A DNA stretch of 64,000 bases from an uncultured Dokdonella sp. (GTDB taxonomy: Bacteria > Pseudomonadota > Gammaproteobacteria > Xanthomonadales > Rhodanobacteraceae): contig CAKSZY010000005.1 of assembly GCA_934526015.1 (NCBI GenBank), positions 44,554 through 108,553 on the forward strand. Reading direction: 5' to 3'. Below, in pieces: positions 20,009 through 29,596 of this stretch (positions are counted from its first letter, which is position 1; each line of letters opens with the position of its first letter). The notes beneath the pieces are model-generated. The model made no database searches and had not been told where the DNA came from. It was given only the letters and a program-made list of their open reading frames with translations. Both the position numbers and the translations under genes were made by a program.

Positions 20009-22516
20009 TCAATCGAAGCCGTCGGTGAGCAAGCCGTCTTCGTTGTGGAACTGGCGAAGGCTTTCGATGCGACCCTCGGAATGGCCGCTGCCCGAAACGA
20101 TGCCTTGCACGCGCAGGAAATAGGTCTGGCGCATGGGGGCCGGCATGCCGCTGCGTTGCCAGCTGCCGGCGACGCGCGTCATCGGACCGAGCGTGGTGAA
20201 CACGTTGCCGTCGACGGAGTAGGCGACCACCGGAGGCGCGATCACCTCGGGCGCCGGCCCCGAGCGGTGCCAGGTCAGCGTGCTGCCGTGATCGGTCAGT
20301 TCGAGCGACTGCACGGCCGCTTGCGCGGTGGAAAGACGTGCCAGCCGGGTGCGCGACTGCCCGAGGATCGTGGTGAACTCGCCACCGACGAGGAGGCGGC
20401 CGTCGACCTGCAATTGCACGGCATCGACTTCATCGTTGGCCGGCGCATTGAAGCTGCCGTCGACGCTGCCGTCGGCGTGCAGGCGGGCGAGTCGGCTGCG
20501 CGACGCCCCGGCGATCTGGAAGAACTGGCCACCGACGACGATGCGCCCATCGGCCTGCACGGCCAGCGCGCGCACGTTGCCGTTCGGCGCCGGCGTGAAT
20601 GTGGTGTCCAGGCTGCCATCGGCATTCAGCCGCACGAGATGGCGTCGCTCCGGCTGGGCCGCGTTGCCGAAGGTGCCGCCGACGAGGATCCTTCCATCGG
20701 CCTGCAGCGCCAGCGATTCCACCCAGCCGGCGCTGCCGCAATCGCCCATCTCCGGAACGAACGACGGATCGGCGCTGCCGTCGGCCTGCAATCGGGCCAC
20801 ACACCGGCGTGCCTGTCCGCCGACCGCGATGAAATCGCCGGCGACCACCCGCTTGCCGTCGGCTTGCATGGCCATGGCACGGATGCGGCCGATCGAGTGC
20901 GGGTTGTAGGTGCTGTCGAGGCTGCCGTCGTTGCCGAGCCGGGCGATGTAGAAGCGGGTTACCCCGCTCAGGATGGTGAACTCGCCGGCGGCCACGATCC
21001 GGCCGTCCGCCTGCATGCCGAGGCTATAGACCAGGTTGCTGGCATCCGGATTGAAGCCGGCGTCGAGCGTCCCTGCAGAGCCCAGTCGCGCGAGTCGCGA
21101 GCGGCCCTGATTGCCGATCATGAGGAATCCTCCACCGATCAGGATCCGGCCGTCCGCCTGCACGGCCAGCGTCTCGATCGCTCCGTTCGGACCGGGAGCG
21201 AAGGTTGGTTCGCGGCCGCCGTTCGCACTCAGGCGGGCGATGTTGCGCTGGGTCAGGCCCGCCATCGTGCTGAACCAACCGCCGACCACGATCCTGCGAT
21301 CCGGCTGCAGGGCAAAGGCGCGGACCCGGCCATCCACGTTGATGGCGAGGTGACGGTCGAGCGTGCCATCGGCATGCAGGCGCGCGAGGCCGCTGCGTGC
21401 CTGCCCGCCGAGGGTGGTGAACCAGCCGCCGGCGAGCACGCCACCATCGGTTTGCTCGGCCAGGGCGATGACGATGCTGTCGGGATCCGCATCGAAGCCG
21501 GCATCGAGCTGGCCACCGGCATGCAGTCGTGCCAGGTAGCTGCGCGCCAGGCCGTTGATGGTGGTGAAGGTGCCGCCGACGAGAATCCTGCCGTCGGCCT
21601 GCACGGCCACCGCATTGACCGAACTGCTGAACACCGGATTGAAGCTGCCGTCCAGGCTGCCGTTGCGGTTCAGTCGCGCCAGCCGGCTGCGCGACTGGCC
21701 GCCGATGGTGGTGAAGGCGCCGCCGACGAGGATGCGGCCATCGACCTGTGCAGCCAGGGCAAACACGCCACCGCCGCCGGCATTTGCCGCGAAGGCCGTG
21801 TCGAGACGGCCACTGCCGTTCAATCGGGCCAGCCGTTCGCGGGGTTGCCCGGCGATCCGGGTGAAACCGCCACCGACGAGGATCCCGCCATCGCGCTGCA
21901 CGAACAGCGTCTGCACGGTTCCGTTGGCATCCGGGTCGAAGCCGTGGTCGAGACTGCCATCGCCATGCAGCCGGGCGATATGGTTGCGCGCCTGTCCGCG
22001 CACCTGGTTGAACGAGCCGCCGACGACGATGCGGTCCTGGCGGTCCACCACCACCGACAGCACGTTGCCGTCGACATCGGCGTCGAACCCGCCGTCAAGA
22101 TTGCCGTCGGCATCCAGGCGGGCGAGTCGCTGGCGGAACTGGCCGCCGATCAGGGTGAACTGGCCGCCGACGAGAAGCTTGCCGTCGGCCTGGACGGCCA
22201 ACGCATTGACCTGGCCATTGGCATTCGCGTCGCCGAACTCCGTATCGACGCTGCCATCGACATTCAGGCGACACAGGTAATGGCACGGCTGGCTGTTGAC
22301 CATGCTGAAGTTGCCGCCGATGACGGCCTTGCCGTCGGGCATGACGACGACGGCTTCGATGTGGCCGTCGATCACCGGCGCGTAGCCGTCGGCGGCGCTT
22401 TGCGCGCGCGCCGAAACGGCCGCGCACACGGCCATTGCGAAAACCGGCATGCGCATCGCCCGAAGCAGGGACGCTGCGGGACCAGGGTGCGGACGGACTC
22501 GACGGACGTTCGACAT
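20009..22516 (-). CDS. Secreted delta-60 repeat protein (13-14 repeats) ending in DGFD
   Basis: An 835-residue exported protein, start ATG 22516 with GCGAGG upstream; an internal ATG (MRMPVFAMAVC) is an alternative start of the signal peptide. About 13-14 tandem repeats of 50-55 residues follow, each of the form LARL-x-DGS-LD-x-x-F...AVQADGRILVGG-x-F. A C-terminal beta-rich segment (about 735-825) containing DHGSTLTWHRSG ends in EDGLLTDGFD. The repeated coding DNA is also visible at base level. Probable extracellular or surface propeller protein; ligand unknown. Confidence 0.9.
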   Translation of the reverse strand: MSNVRRVRPHPGPAASLLRAMRMPVFAMAVCAAVSARAQSAADGYAPVIDGHIEAVVVMPDGKAVIGGNFSMVNSQPCHYLCRLNVDGSVDTEFGDANANGQVNALAVQADGKLLVGGQFTLIGGQFRQRLARLDADGNLDGGFDADVDGNVLSVVVDRQDRIVVGGSFNQVRGQARNHIARLHGDGSLDHGFDPDANGTVQTLFVQRDGGILVGGGFTRIAGQPRERLARLNGSGRLDTAFAANAGGGGVFALAAQVDGRILVGGAFTTIGGQSRSRLARLNRNGSLDGSFNPVFSSSVNAVAVQADGRILVGGTFTTINGLARSYLARLHAGGQLDAGFDADPDSIVIALAEQTDGGVLAGGWFTTLGGQARSGLARLHADGTLDRHLAINVDGRVRAFALQPDRRIVVGGWFSTMAGLTQRNIARLSANGGREPTFAPGPNGAIETLAVQADGRILIGGGFLMIGNQGRSRLARLGSAGTLDAGFNPDASNLVYSLGMQADGRIVAAGEFTILSGVTRFYIARLGNDGSLDSTYNPHSIGRIRAMAMQADGKRVVAGDFIAVGGQARRCVARLQADGSADPSFVPEMGDCGSAGWVESLALQADGRILVGGTFGNAAQPERRHLVRLNADGSLDTTFTPAPNGNVRALAVQADGRIVVGGQFFQIAGASRSRLARLHADGSVDGSFNAPANDEVDAVQLQVDGRLLVGGEFTTILGQSRTRLARLSTAQAAVQSLELTDHGSTLTWHRSGPAPEVIAPPVVAYSVDGNVFTTLGPMTRVAGSWQRSGMPAPMRQTYFLRVQGIVSGSGHSEGRIESLRQFHNEDGLLTDGFD

Positions 22517-22578
22517 GGTCGGGCCTCGCAAGGAGTGGACAAGGCGATCGGGTCGGTGCGCGCGCCGTGTTGCGTGCA

Positions 22579-23157
22579 TCACTCGAACCCGCTGCGCAGG
22601 AGGAGGTCGTGGTGCAACTGGATGCGGTCGAAATAGCCGTCGAACGGACCCTGCGCGGGCGCATCGAGGCAGAGCTGTACCTCGACGGTGGTGCCGGGCG
22701 GATGCGGAACCGCCTCCACCGGGAACGACACGGCATGGTGCGTCCACGCGCCGATGCTCGGCAGGTAGCGGCCGCCGACGGCAAAGGAGCCGCCGGTGCA
22801 TGCCGGGGCGTTGTATCGGGCCGAATAGCTCAGGACGAGATTGCCGGCACCCTGTCCCGGCGGCGTGTAGACCTGCACGCTCAGCACGCGCCGGCCGCTG
22901 TCCGGCAGGGCGATGCATTGGCGCAGGACGCAGTTGCGATTTTCGCCGCCGGGATGGATGCCGTACGCCGAGCCGGATTGCGTCGAGCCGCCGGCATCGA
23001 ACGGCGACCAGGTCGGCATGGCATCCGGAAACTCCCAGCCCTCGAGGCCGCTGTCGAAGTCGCCGTTGACGACGCCGGATTGCGCGATCGAGCTCGAGCA
23101 TCCCAGCAGGGAAGCGGCGACCGCGAGCCGGAAGGCAGTGCTGCGGAACGGTTCCAT
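22579..23157 (-). CDS. Small secreted beta-sandwich protein ending in RSGFE
   Basis: A 192-residue exported protein: start ATG 23157, signal sequence with a cysteine in LLGCSSSIAQ (possible lipobox), then a mature region beginning VVNGDFDSGLEGWEF, the usual start of a carbohydrate-binding-like jelly-roll domain. Cysteines at CVLRQCIALP and APACTGGSF could form disulfides. It ends FDRIQLHHDLLLRSGFE. The whole mature domain resembles the last about 150 residues of the upstream beta-helix protein (AQCIHLP, ENCTGTLDAFG, FDGITL, HGFE). Gap to the upstream stop is only 10 bases, so both are co-transcribed. Confidence 0.85.
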   Translation of the reverse strand: MEPFRSTAFRLAVAASLLGCSSSIAQSGVVNGDFDSGLEGWEFPDAMPTWSPFDAGGSTQSGSAYGIHPGGENRNCVLRQCIALPDSGRRVLSVQVYTPPGQGAGNLVLSYSARYNAPACTGGSFAVGGRYLPSIGAWTHHAVSFPVEAVPHPPGTTVEVQLCLDAPAQGPFDGYFDRIQLHHDLLLRSGFE

Positions 23158-23167
23158 CGCGGTGTCC

Positions 23168-25468
23168 TCAGTTCTCGAAGCCGTGACTGAAGAGGCGGTC
23201 GACCGTGGCGTCGAGGGTGATGCCGTCGAACCAGGCGTTGGTGGATGAGCCCGCACCGAACTCCTGGGCGACGAGGACGACGCGGATCGACGGCGAGGCG
23301 CCCCAGTTGGCCGGGGAAATGTCGATCAGGGCCGGCGTCGCGGGCCGGTTCCAGGCGCCGGCGGACAGGGTGAGGGTGCCGAAGGCATCCAGCGTGCCGG
23401 TGCAGTTCTCGCCGCCGTTGCGGCGGTACTCCCAGCGCAGGATCGCGCGGTCGCCGGCGATGACCATCGAGCCGGTGCCGCGTCCCCAGCCATTCAGCGC
23501 ATACAGCGCCGGTCCGGGCAGGTGGATGCACTGGGCGATGCCGAGCGCATCGGCACCGACGCTGAGTCCGCTGGTCGAGACCCGTGCCGAACCCGAGCCG
23601 GTCGCGCCGGTGACGTTCTGGGCGGCGTCGCGGGTGGTGATGCCGGCGGTGACCGGCGTCCACAGGCGCAGGTCGTTGGGGTCGAAGTCGGCATTCAGCA
23701 CCATCGGCTGCAACGACTGCCGCTCGAACGCGCCGATGTCGCGCGTCCCGCCGCCATTGAGTCGGGCCGGCAGGTCGACGTCGCGCAGTTCGCCGAACAC
23801 GTCGCGATCGGCGTCGGGGAGGGCGGGGGCGACGTCGATCGCCGTCGATCCCGCACGCAGCCGGAAATCGGCGCGGTCGGGGTCGACGAAACGCGGGTTG
23901 TAGGAAGCGACCGCACCGCCGAAGCTGCCGGTGTCGCTGGCGTCGAGGTAGGAATGGCTCAGCGATCCGCCGCTGCGCGAGAGAACGGCATTGCCGGGCT
24001 GCCAGAGGATCGAGCGCAGCAAGGTCGTCGCCGTGCCGACCGCGCGCATCACCGCGCCGCCGCCGCCGATCGAATTGCCGGCAATGGTGGCGTCGCGCAG
24101 GGTGAGCGCACCGCCGCTCTTCGTGATCAGGTCGGAGTCGACCTGGTTGGCATGGATCAGCACGTTGTCCATCAGCACCTGCCCGGAACCGCTGTTGATC
24201 AGGTGCCTGCCGGTGTTGTTGCGCAGGACGATGCCGCCCCTGGCGAGGGTGGTGACCACGCCGAGATACATGTCGGTGCCGTTCTCCGCGTGCAGCGCCG
24301 CGCCGTTCGGGACCGGTGCTGTACCGATCGCGATGTTGCTGGCGATCTCCCCGCAGTCGCGGCCGCTCGCGCAGGGGACGGCCTCCGCCGGCCAGCCGAA
24401 CGTGTTGAGCGAAAAGCGCGCGAGCGACCCGCCGCCGCCGTTGCCGAGATAGACCGCGGCGCCGGCCGGCGCGGCATTGCTCTCGAGCGATGCGTTCCAC
24501 AGCTGGGCGTAGGTGTGGACCGTGCCGCCCGCCGCCCGGGCATGGATGCCGCCACCTGCCATCGTTGCGGTGTTCGAGTTGATCCGCGCGCGGACGGCCG
24601 CGTCGTTTCCGAACAGGCGCAGTTCGGCGAAGCGGGCCGAGCCGGTCGGGCCCTGCCCGCCGATCGCCACGCCGCCACCGAACACGGCGCGGTTGCCGAA
24701 GATCGCGCCGAATGCCGAGCCGCTGCCGATGTAGGCGTAGCTGTTGAGCGCGCCGGCGACGATGTAGAGCCCGCCGCCGTATCCCGTGTTGGCGCTCAGG
24801 CCGGTTGCCTCGTTGAAGAAGATCGCGCTTCCCGGCGCGGTCATCGAGGTTTCGATCTGGTCCGAGAAAACGCCGCCGCCGTCGTACCGGGCGAGGTTGT
24901 TGTTGATGGAGACGTTCGCGCCGATCACCAGTTCCGCGTTCGACCCGCTGCCGCGGGCGTGGATGCCGCCGCCGTAGCCGGCGCTGTTGTACAGGACCGC
25001 GCTGTCGCTGATCTCGAGGATGCCGTCACCGCTGAAACGGATGCCGCCGCCGGTACCGGCCCCGGCCACGTCGCCATCGCGGATGTTGAGCCGGCGCAGG
25101 CGGATCAGGGCGCCGGTCGGCGCTTCGATGGTGAATACCGGCGCGGCGGCGCCGCCGGCTCCGGAGACGGTGGTGTTGGTGTTGTCGGCCGCTGCGGTGC
25201 AGGTGGCATAGCCGCCTTCGACCAGCAGTTCCTGTCCGGTGTTGATCGTGATGGCCTGCGCCGACCACGTCAGCGAGCGGGCGATCCGCACCGTGTCGGC
25301 GCCGGCGCTGCTGTTGGCCGCATTGATCGCCGCCTGGATCGTCGAATGGGTGCAGCCGGTGCCGCTGGCGCCGACCGTGAACACCGCCGCCTGCGCGCCG
25401 GTCGGCACGAGGGCGGCGACCAGCATGGCGCAGGCGGTTCGGGACAGGTGGAAGGGATGCAGGGTCAT
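23168..25468 (-). CDS. Secreted right-handed beta-helix protein ending in HGFEN
   Basis: A 766-residue exported protein with start ATG 25468 behind GGAGGA. After the signal peptide (to about residue 28) comes TIQAAINAANSSAGADTVRIA, the typical entry into a parallel beta-helix, then asparagine- and glycine-rich repeats such as GYGGGIHARG, YGGGLYIV and GGGVAIGG as in polymorphic outer-membrane-type proteins. The segment DRDVFGELRDVDLPARLNGGGTRDIGAFE closes the helix. The final about 150 residues form a beta-sandwich like that of the next gene and end in DRLFSHGFEN. It is divergent from the regulator at 25683. Confidence 0.88.
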   Translation of the reverse strand: MTLHPFHLSRTACAMLVAALVPTGAQAAVFTVGASGTGCTHSTIQAAINAANSSAGADTVRIARSLTWSAQAITINTGQELLVEGGYATCTAAADNTNTTVSGAGGAAAPVFTIEAPTGALIRLRRLNIRDGDVAGAGTGGGIRFSGDGILEISDSAVLYNSAGYGGGIHARGSGSNAELVIGANVSINNNLARYDGGGVFSDQIETSMTAPGSAIFFNEATGLSANTGYGGGLYIVAGALNSYAYIGSGSAFGAIFGNRAVFGGGVAIGGQGPTGSARFAELRLFGNDAAVRARINSNTATMAGGGIHARAAGGTVHTYAQLWNASLESNAAPAGAAVYLGNGGGGSLARFSLNTFGWPAEAVPCASGRDCGEIASNIAIGTAPVPNGAALHAENGTDMYLGVVTTLARGGIVLRNNTGRHLINSGSGQVLMDNVLIHANQVDSDLITKSGGALTLRDATIAGNSIGGGGAVMRAVGTATTLLRSILWQPGNAVLSRSGGSLSHSYLDASDTGSFGGAVASYNPRFVDPDRADFRLRAGSTAIDVAPALPDADRDVFGELRDVDLPARLNGGGTRDIGAFERQSLQPMVLNADFDPNDLRLWTPVTAGITTRDAAQNVTGATGSGSARVSTSGLSVGADALGIAQCIHLPGPALYALNGWGRGTGSMVIAGDRAILRWEYRRNGGENCTGTLDAFGTLTLSAGAWNRPATPALIDISPANWGASPSIRVVLVAQEFGAGSSTNAWFDGITLDATVDRLFSHGFEN

Positions 25469-25612
25469 TTCGGGTTCCTCCGGGCGGGTTCCATGGGGTT
25501 CGGGGTCGGCGCATGACCGGCGATGGGTGTCGCCGTGGCCAGCAGGGTCGCAGCCATCCCGCGGCAGGACTTGAGGAAAGGCGCAGGGCTGCGTTCGGCA
25601 TCGCGCCGGAAG

Positions 25613-25640
25613 CTTGGGAAATGCTTGGGTCAGCCTTGGG
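25613..25640 (+). promoter_or_regulatory. Three CTTGGG direct repeats at 11-bp spacing, with a -10
   Basis: CTTGGG occurs at 25613, 25624 and 25635, exactly one helical turn apart. This spacing is the hallmark of sites for PhoB/OmpR-type winged-helix proteins. A -10-like TATGCT (25653-25658) follows 12 bases after the last repeat, as in PhoB-activated promoters where the boxes replace the -35. The gene downstream encodes such a DNA-binding domain, so autoregulation is likely; the divergent beta-helix gene could share the control. Confidence 0.55.
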
Positions 25641-25682
25641 CGGCGATTGACGTATGCTTTCGCGGACGATTCCGGAGCGCCG

Positions 25683-27627
25683 ATGACCCCTCCCGTACCC
25701 GACCGGCTGGTGTTCGACGAGGTCGTCATCGACCTCGCCGGCCGGCGCCTGTTGCGCGCCGGCCGCGAACAACCGCTCGAGCCGAAGGCTTTCGCCGTCC
25801 TGTCCCTGCTCGCCGCCGCGCCGGGGCGGGCGTTCACCCGCGATCAGATCCTCGACGAGGTCTGGGGCCACCACCACGTCACCCCCGGCGTGCTCAACCG
25901 CATCATGACCCTGCTGCGCCAGGCGCTCGGCGAGGATGCGCAGCGCCCGCGCCTGTTGCATACCGTGCACGGGGTCGGCTACCGCTTCGAGCCGTCCGCG
26001 GATGCCGGCCTCGGCGGTGCGCCGGTCGCGGAATCGCCGGTCGTGCCCGCCGCTGCGGCGGAGATCGCGCCGACCGCGTCGCCGGCCCGGACGGGTCGGC
26101 CTGGCCGGACTGGCGGCGGCGACGCTGGCCGCGCTGCTCTGGGTCGGCTTGCGTCCCTCGTCACCGCCGCCGCCTGCATCGGCCGCGGCGGACTCCACGG
26201 AAGCGGCAGTCGAGCCGTCGCTGGTGGTGATGCCGTTGAGGTCGATCGGCGACGACGGCAGCGCGCGCGTCATTGCCGACGGCCTCGGCGAGGAACTGAT
26301 CTGCAGCCTGGCGCGGATCGACGGCCTGCGCGTGATCGCGCATGCGTCGACCTTGCAGGCGGCGGCGGAGTCCGGCGACGCGGCCCGACTCGCCCAGCGC
26401 CTCGGCATCACCCATACGCTGGAAGGGAACCTGCAGCAGTCGGGGCAGGCGCTGCGCGTGCGCATGCGCCTGGTGGATGCCGGCGACGGCAGCACGGTGT
26501 GGGTGAAGGATTTCGACCGCGAGGCCTCGGAAGTGCTCGGCCTGCAGCGCGACGTGGCCGAAGAGGTGGCCAGTTCGCTGGCGCTGAAGATGGGCCTTGC
26601 CGGCGTCTCCGACATCCGCAGCGGTGACGCGGATTTCCTCCGCCGCTACATGGCCGCCCGCGCCCTGCTCGAGCGTGAAGACCTGCCGCCGGACGAGGCC
26701 ATCGCCCTTGCCGAGGCCGAGTTCCGTGCCCTGGCGGACGAACGTCCGCAGGATGCGCGCGCGCGCGCCGGCCTGGCCCTGGCCCTGATGATCGCCTCCT
26801 GGCATCGACCGGCATCGGCTGCGGCACTGCGCAGCGAAGCGCTGGGCGAGGCGATGGCGGCGCGCCGCGCCGATCCGGTGATGACCGAGACCTGGGCCGT
26901 GGAAGCCGAAGTCGCCTGCAGCGAGAACGACTGGGCGCGCTGCCTCGCCCTGAAGGCGAAGGCATTCGAGATGGCGCCGAGCAACTCGCATGTCTCCTTC
27001 GGCTACGTGTCCAGTCTGGTCGATCTCGGTCATCTGGACCGGGCCGAAGCCATCGCCCGCGAGCGCTTGCGGCGCGATCCGCTCAACGCCAGTTCCCATC
27101 TCGTGCTCGGCAGCATTCTCGATGCCCGCGGCCAGCACGAGGAGGCCCGCGCCGAACTGGCCAAGGCCGCAGCGCGAGGAGCCCAGGCACGCTGGTTCAA
27201 CGCGCTCTGGCGCGGGGATTTCGCCGAGGCACTGCGGGTGGCGGAGGACGAGATCGCCGCGCCGGGTCATTCGCGGGCGCCGGGATTCGCGGCCGCCGCG
27301 CGTGCTGGAGACGATCCGGGTGGATGGGCGGCCGTGCGCACGGAGCTCGAACGCTTCGAGCGCGAGGGCGGTTCATGGCATCTTGCCCGCCTCGTGCTTC
27401 CCGATGCATCCGCCGATGCGGCGCGCGCGATCCGGCAGCTCGACGAGGGCCGCCAGCGCGGCAATGCGGCGATGGGTCTGTTGCTGTGGGCAAAGGAACT
27501 CGCCTGGCTGCGGCGCGATCCGGCGTTCCAGGATCATCTGCGCCGGCACGGCATCCTCGACCACTGGCAGCGCTACGGCTTTCCCGTGCAATGCCGTGCG
27601 GTCGCCGACGGCGCCTGGTGTGACTGA
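25683..27627 (+). pseudogene. Winged-helix / TolB-like / TPR regulator, frameshifted near 26091
   Basis: Frame 1 from ATG 25683 encodes a PhoB-like winged-helix DNA-binding domain (about residues 5-100, with EPKAFAVLSLL and LLHTVHGVGYRF). From about 26092 the coding continuation moves to the next frame: a transmembrane helix (VGLAGLAAATLAALLWVGL), a TolB-like domain (GLGEELICSLARIDGLRVIA, THTLEGNLQQSG) and TPRs to the TGA at 27625-27627. Deleting one base near A26091 joins both parts into a protein of about 647 residues, the normal CadC-type architecture. The first frame alone continues to 26627 as nonsense. It may be a true mutation or a sequencing error. Confidence 0.8.
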
Positions 27628-27845
27628 GCGGACGGTCGTGCTGGCCCCGGCCGGCATCGAGCGTCGTGGTAGCGATTGATCCGGGCGGAGAAATCGCGTG
27701 CGCGCGCCCCCGGGCTTTCCATCCCGATGCTTCGCGCCGGTGATGACGCCCCGTTCACGCGCCACGCCGGCCCGATCGCCGGACCCTCACTCCGCGGCCT
27801 TGGCTGCGGATAATCCGCACCACCACCGATGACGGGGAGGTTGTC

Positions 27846-29480
27846 ATGGCGAGAACCCCATGGGCCGGTTTGCTGCGCCGTGCCGCACGCATGGCCGCGA
27901 TCGCGCGTGCCACCGGCGCGCCGCTGGATGAAGTGATCGACCGCGAACGCGAACGGCGCTGCGATGCCGCGCGCCGACGCCTGCTGGCCGGCGGCAGCGG
28001 TGCCGTCGCCGCACTCGCGCTCGGCGCCTGTGCGCGCACGCCGTCGCGGCCATCCTCGTCGGCCGAGGAAGTCGTCGTCGTCGGCGCCGGCATCGCCGGG
28101 CTCAGCTGCGCCTGGCGCCTGCAGCAGGCCGGCGTGCGCGTGCGCGTGTTCGAGGCCCAGGATCGGGTCGGCGGCCGCATGCTGAGCCTGCGCGGCCACT
28201 TCGCCGACGGCCAGGTCTGCGAACTCGGCGGCGAGCTCATCGACAGCGGCCACCTGCGCATGCACGCGCTCGCCGCCGAACTCGGCCTCGAACTCGACGA
28301 CCTCGCCAGCGACCCGACCGCGGCGTTCGGCGAGGTCTGGTATTGCGGCGGGCGCCGCTACGACGAGCACGACATCCTGGTCGCCTTCGCCCCGCTGGCC
28401 GAGGCGATCGCGCGCGATGCGGCGAGCCTGCCCGAGGCCGACATCACCTGGAATGCGCCGGGCGGCAGCGAGGCGCTCGACGGCGAGACGATCAGCGCCT
28501 GGCTCGACCGCAACGGCGCCTCGGGCTGGCTGCGCCGCCTGATCGAGGTCGCCTACACGACCGAGATGGGCCTCGAATGCGAGGAGCAGTCGGCGCTGAA
28601 CCTGCTGACCTTCATCGACCCTGGCATCGACCGTTTCCGCATCTTCGGCGAGAGCGACGAACGCTTCCACGTGCGCGGCGGCAACGACCGCATCGTCACC
28701 GCGCTCGCCGCGCGGCTCGGCAACGCGGTCCACACCGGTCATGTGCTGGAGTCGGTGCGTGCCGGTGCCGACGGTCGCTACACGCTCGCCTTCGCCCGCG
28801 GCGCCGCGGTCAGCGACGTTCGCGCGGACCGGGTCGTGCTGGCGATCCCGTTCACCACCCTGCGCCGCGTGCGCCTCGATGTCGAGCTGCCGGTCCGCAA
28901 GCGGCGCGCGATCGACGAACTCGGCTACGGCACCAATGCCAAGCTGATGATCGGCTTCGGCGAACGCGTCTGGCGCACGCGCCACGCCAGCTCGGGCAGC
29001 AGCTTCAGCGACCTGCGGTTGCAGACCACCTGGGAGACCAGCCGCCTGCAGGACGGCGCTGCCGGCATCCTCACCAACTTCACCGGCGGTCGCCACGGCG
29101 TGGCGATCGGCGAGGGCACGCCGCGGCTGCAGGCCGACGATGCGGCCCGCCAGCTCGAGGCGCTCTGGCCCGGCATCGCCGCCGCCCGCGCCGGCATGCG
29201 CGAGGCCCGCTTCCACTGGCCGAGCCATGCCTGGTCGCTCGGCAGCTATGCCTGCTTCCGTCCCGGCCAGTGGACCGGCCTGCGCGGTGCCATCGGCGAG
29301 CCGGTCGGCCAACTGCATTTCGCCGGCGAGCACTGCTCGTTCGACAACCAGGGCTTCATGGAAGGCGGCTGCGAATCCGGCGAACTCGTCGCCGCGGCGC
29401 TGCTCGGTCGCGCGCACGCTTCGTTCGATGTCGTGCGCGCCTGGCGCCGGCGCCTCGCCGCCGTCGCGGCCGACGCGTGA
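27846..29480 (+). CDS. Flavin monoamine oxidase family protein with Tat-like lipoprotein signal
   Basis: A 544-residue FAD-dependent amine oxidase-like enzyme. The N-terminus has a charged stretch of about 40 residues, then RRRLLAG (43-49), a hydrophobic stretch and LGAC (Cys62), suggesting a twin-arginine lipoprotein signal. The FAD-binding motif VVVVGAGIAGLSCAW is at about 76-90, followed by FEAQDRVGGRM; the C-terminal FAD motif is LHFAGEHCSFDNQGFMEGG. The substrate is unknown; family members oxidise amines or amino acids. A 218-base gap with no visible gene separates it from the regulator upstream. Confidence 0.9.
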   Translation: MARTPWAGLLRRAARMAAIARATGAPLDEVIDRERERRCDAARRRLLAGGSGAVAALALGACARTPSRPSSSAEEVVVVGAGIAGLSCAWRLQQAGVRVRVFEAQDRVGGRMLSLRGHFADGQVCELGGELIDSGHLRMHALAAELGLELDDLASDPTAAFGEVWYCGGRRYDEHDILVAFAPLAEAIARDAASLPEADITWNAPGGSEALDGETISAWLDRNGASGWLRRLIEVAYTTEMGLECEEQSALNLLTFIDPGIDRFRIFGESDERFHVRGGNDRIVTALAARLGNAVHTGHVLESVRAGADGRYTLAFARGAAVSDVRADRVVLAIPFTTLRRVRLDVELPVRKRRAIDELGYGTNAKLMIGFGERVWRTRHASSGSSFSDLRLQTTWETSRLQDGAAGILTNFTGGRHGVAIGEGTPRLQADDAARQLEALWPGIAAARAGMREARFHWPSHAWSLGSYACFRPGQWTGLRGAIGEPVGQLHFAGEHCSFDNQGFMEGGCESGELVAAALLGRAHASFDVVRAWRRRLAAVAADA

Positions 29481-29596
29481 ACGGCGCGCGCTGACGACCG
29501 CGACACGCTGCCGGCACCGCGGGTCCGGCGGGCGCTTGCGCCGCCGTTCGGCTTCAACCATGGTTCGCGCAACCGGATCGAGGACGGGGGATCGCC

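Noticed and set aside
19616..22636. A 1006-codon open frame on the plus strand opposite the delta-60 genes
   Set aside because: It is the complement of repeat-coding DNA with high GC; the minus-strand frames have signal peptides and family repeats, the plus-strand frame has neither.
26091..26092. Programmed ribosomal frameshifting in the winged-helix/TPR gene
   Set aside because: No slippery heptamer or stop codon at the shift and no downstream structure typical of recoding; mutation or read error is simpler.
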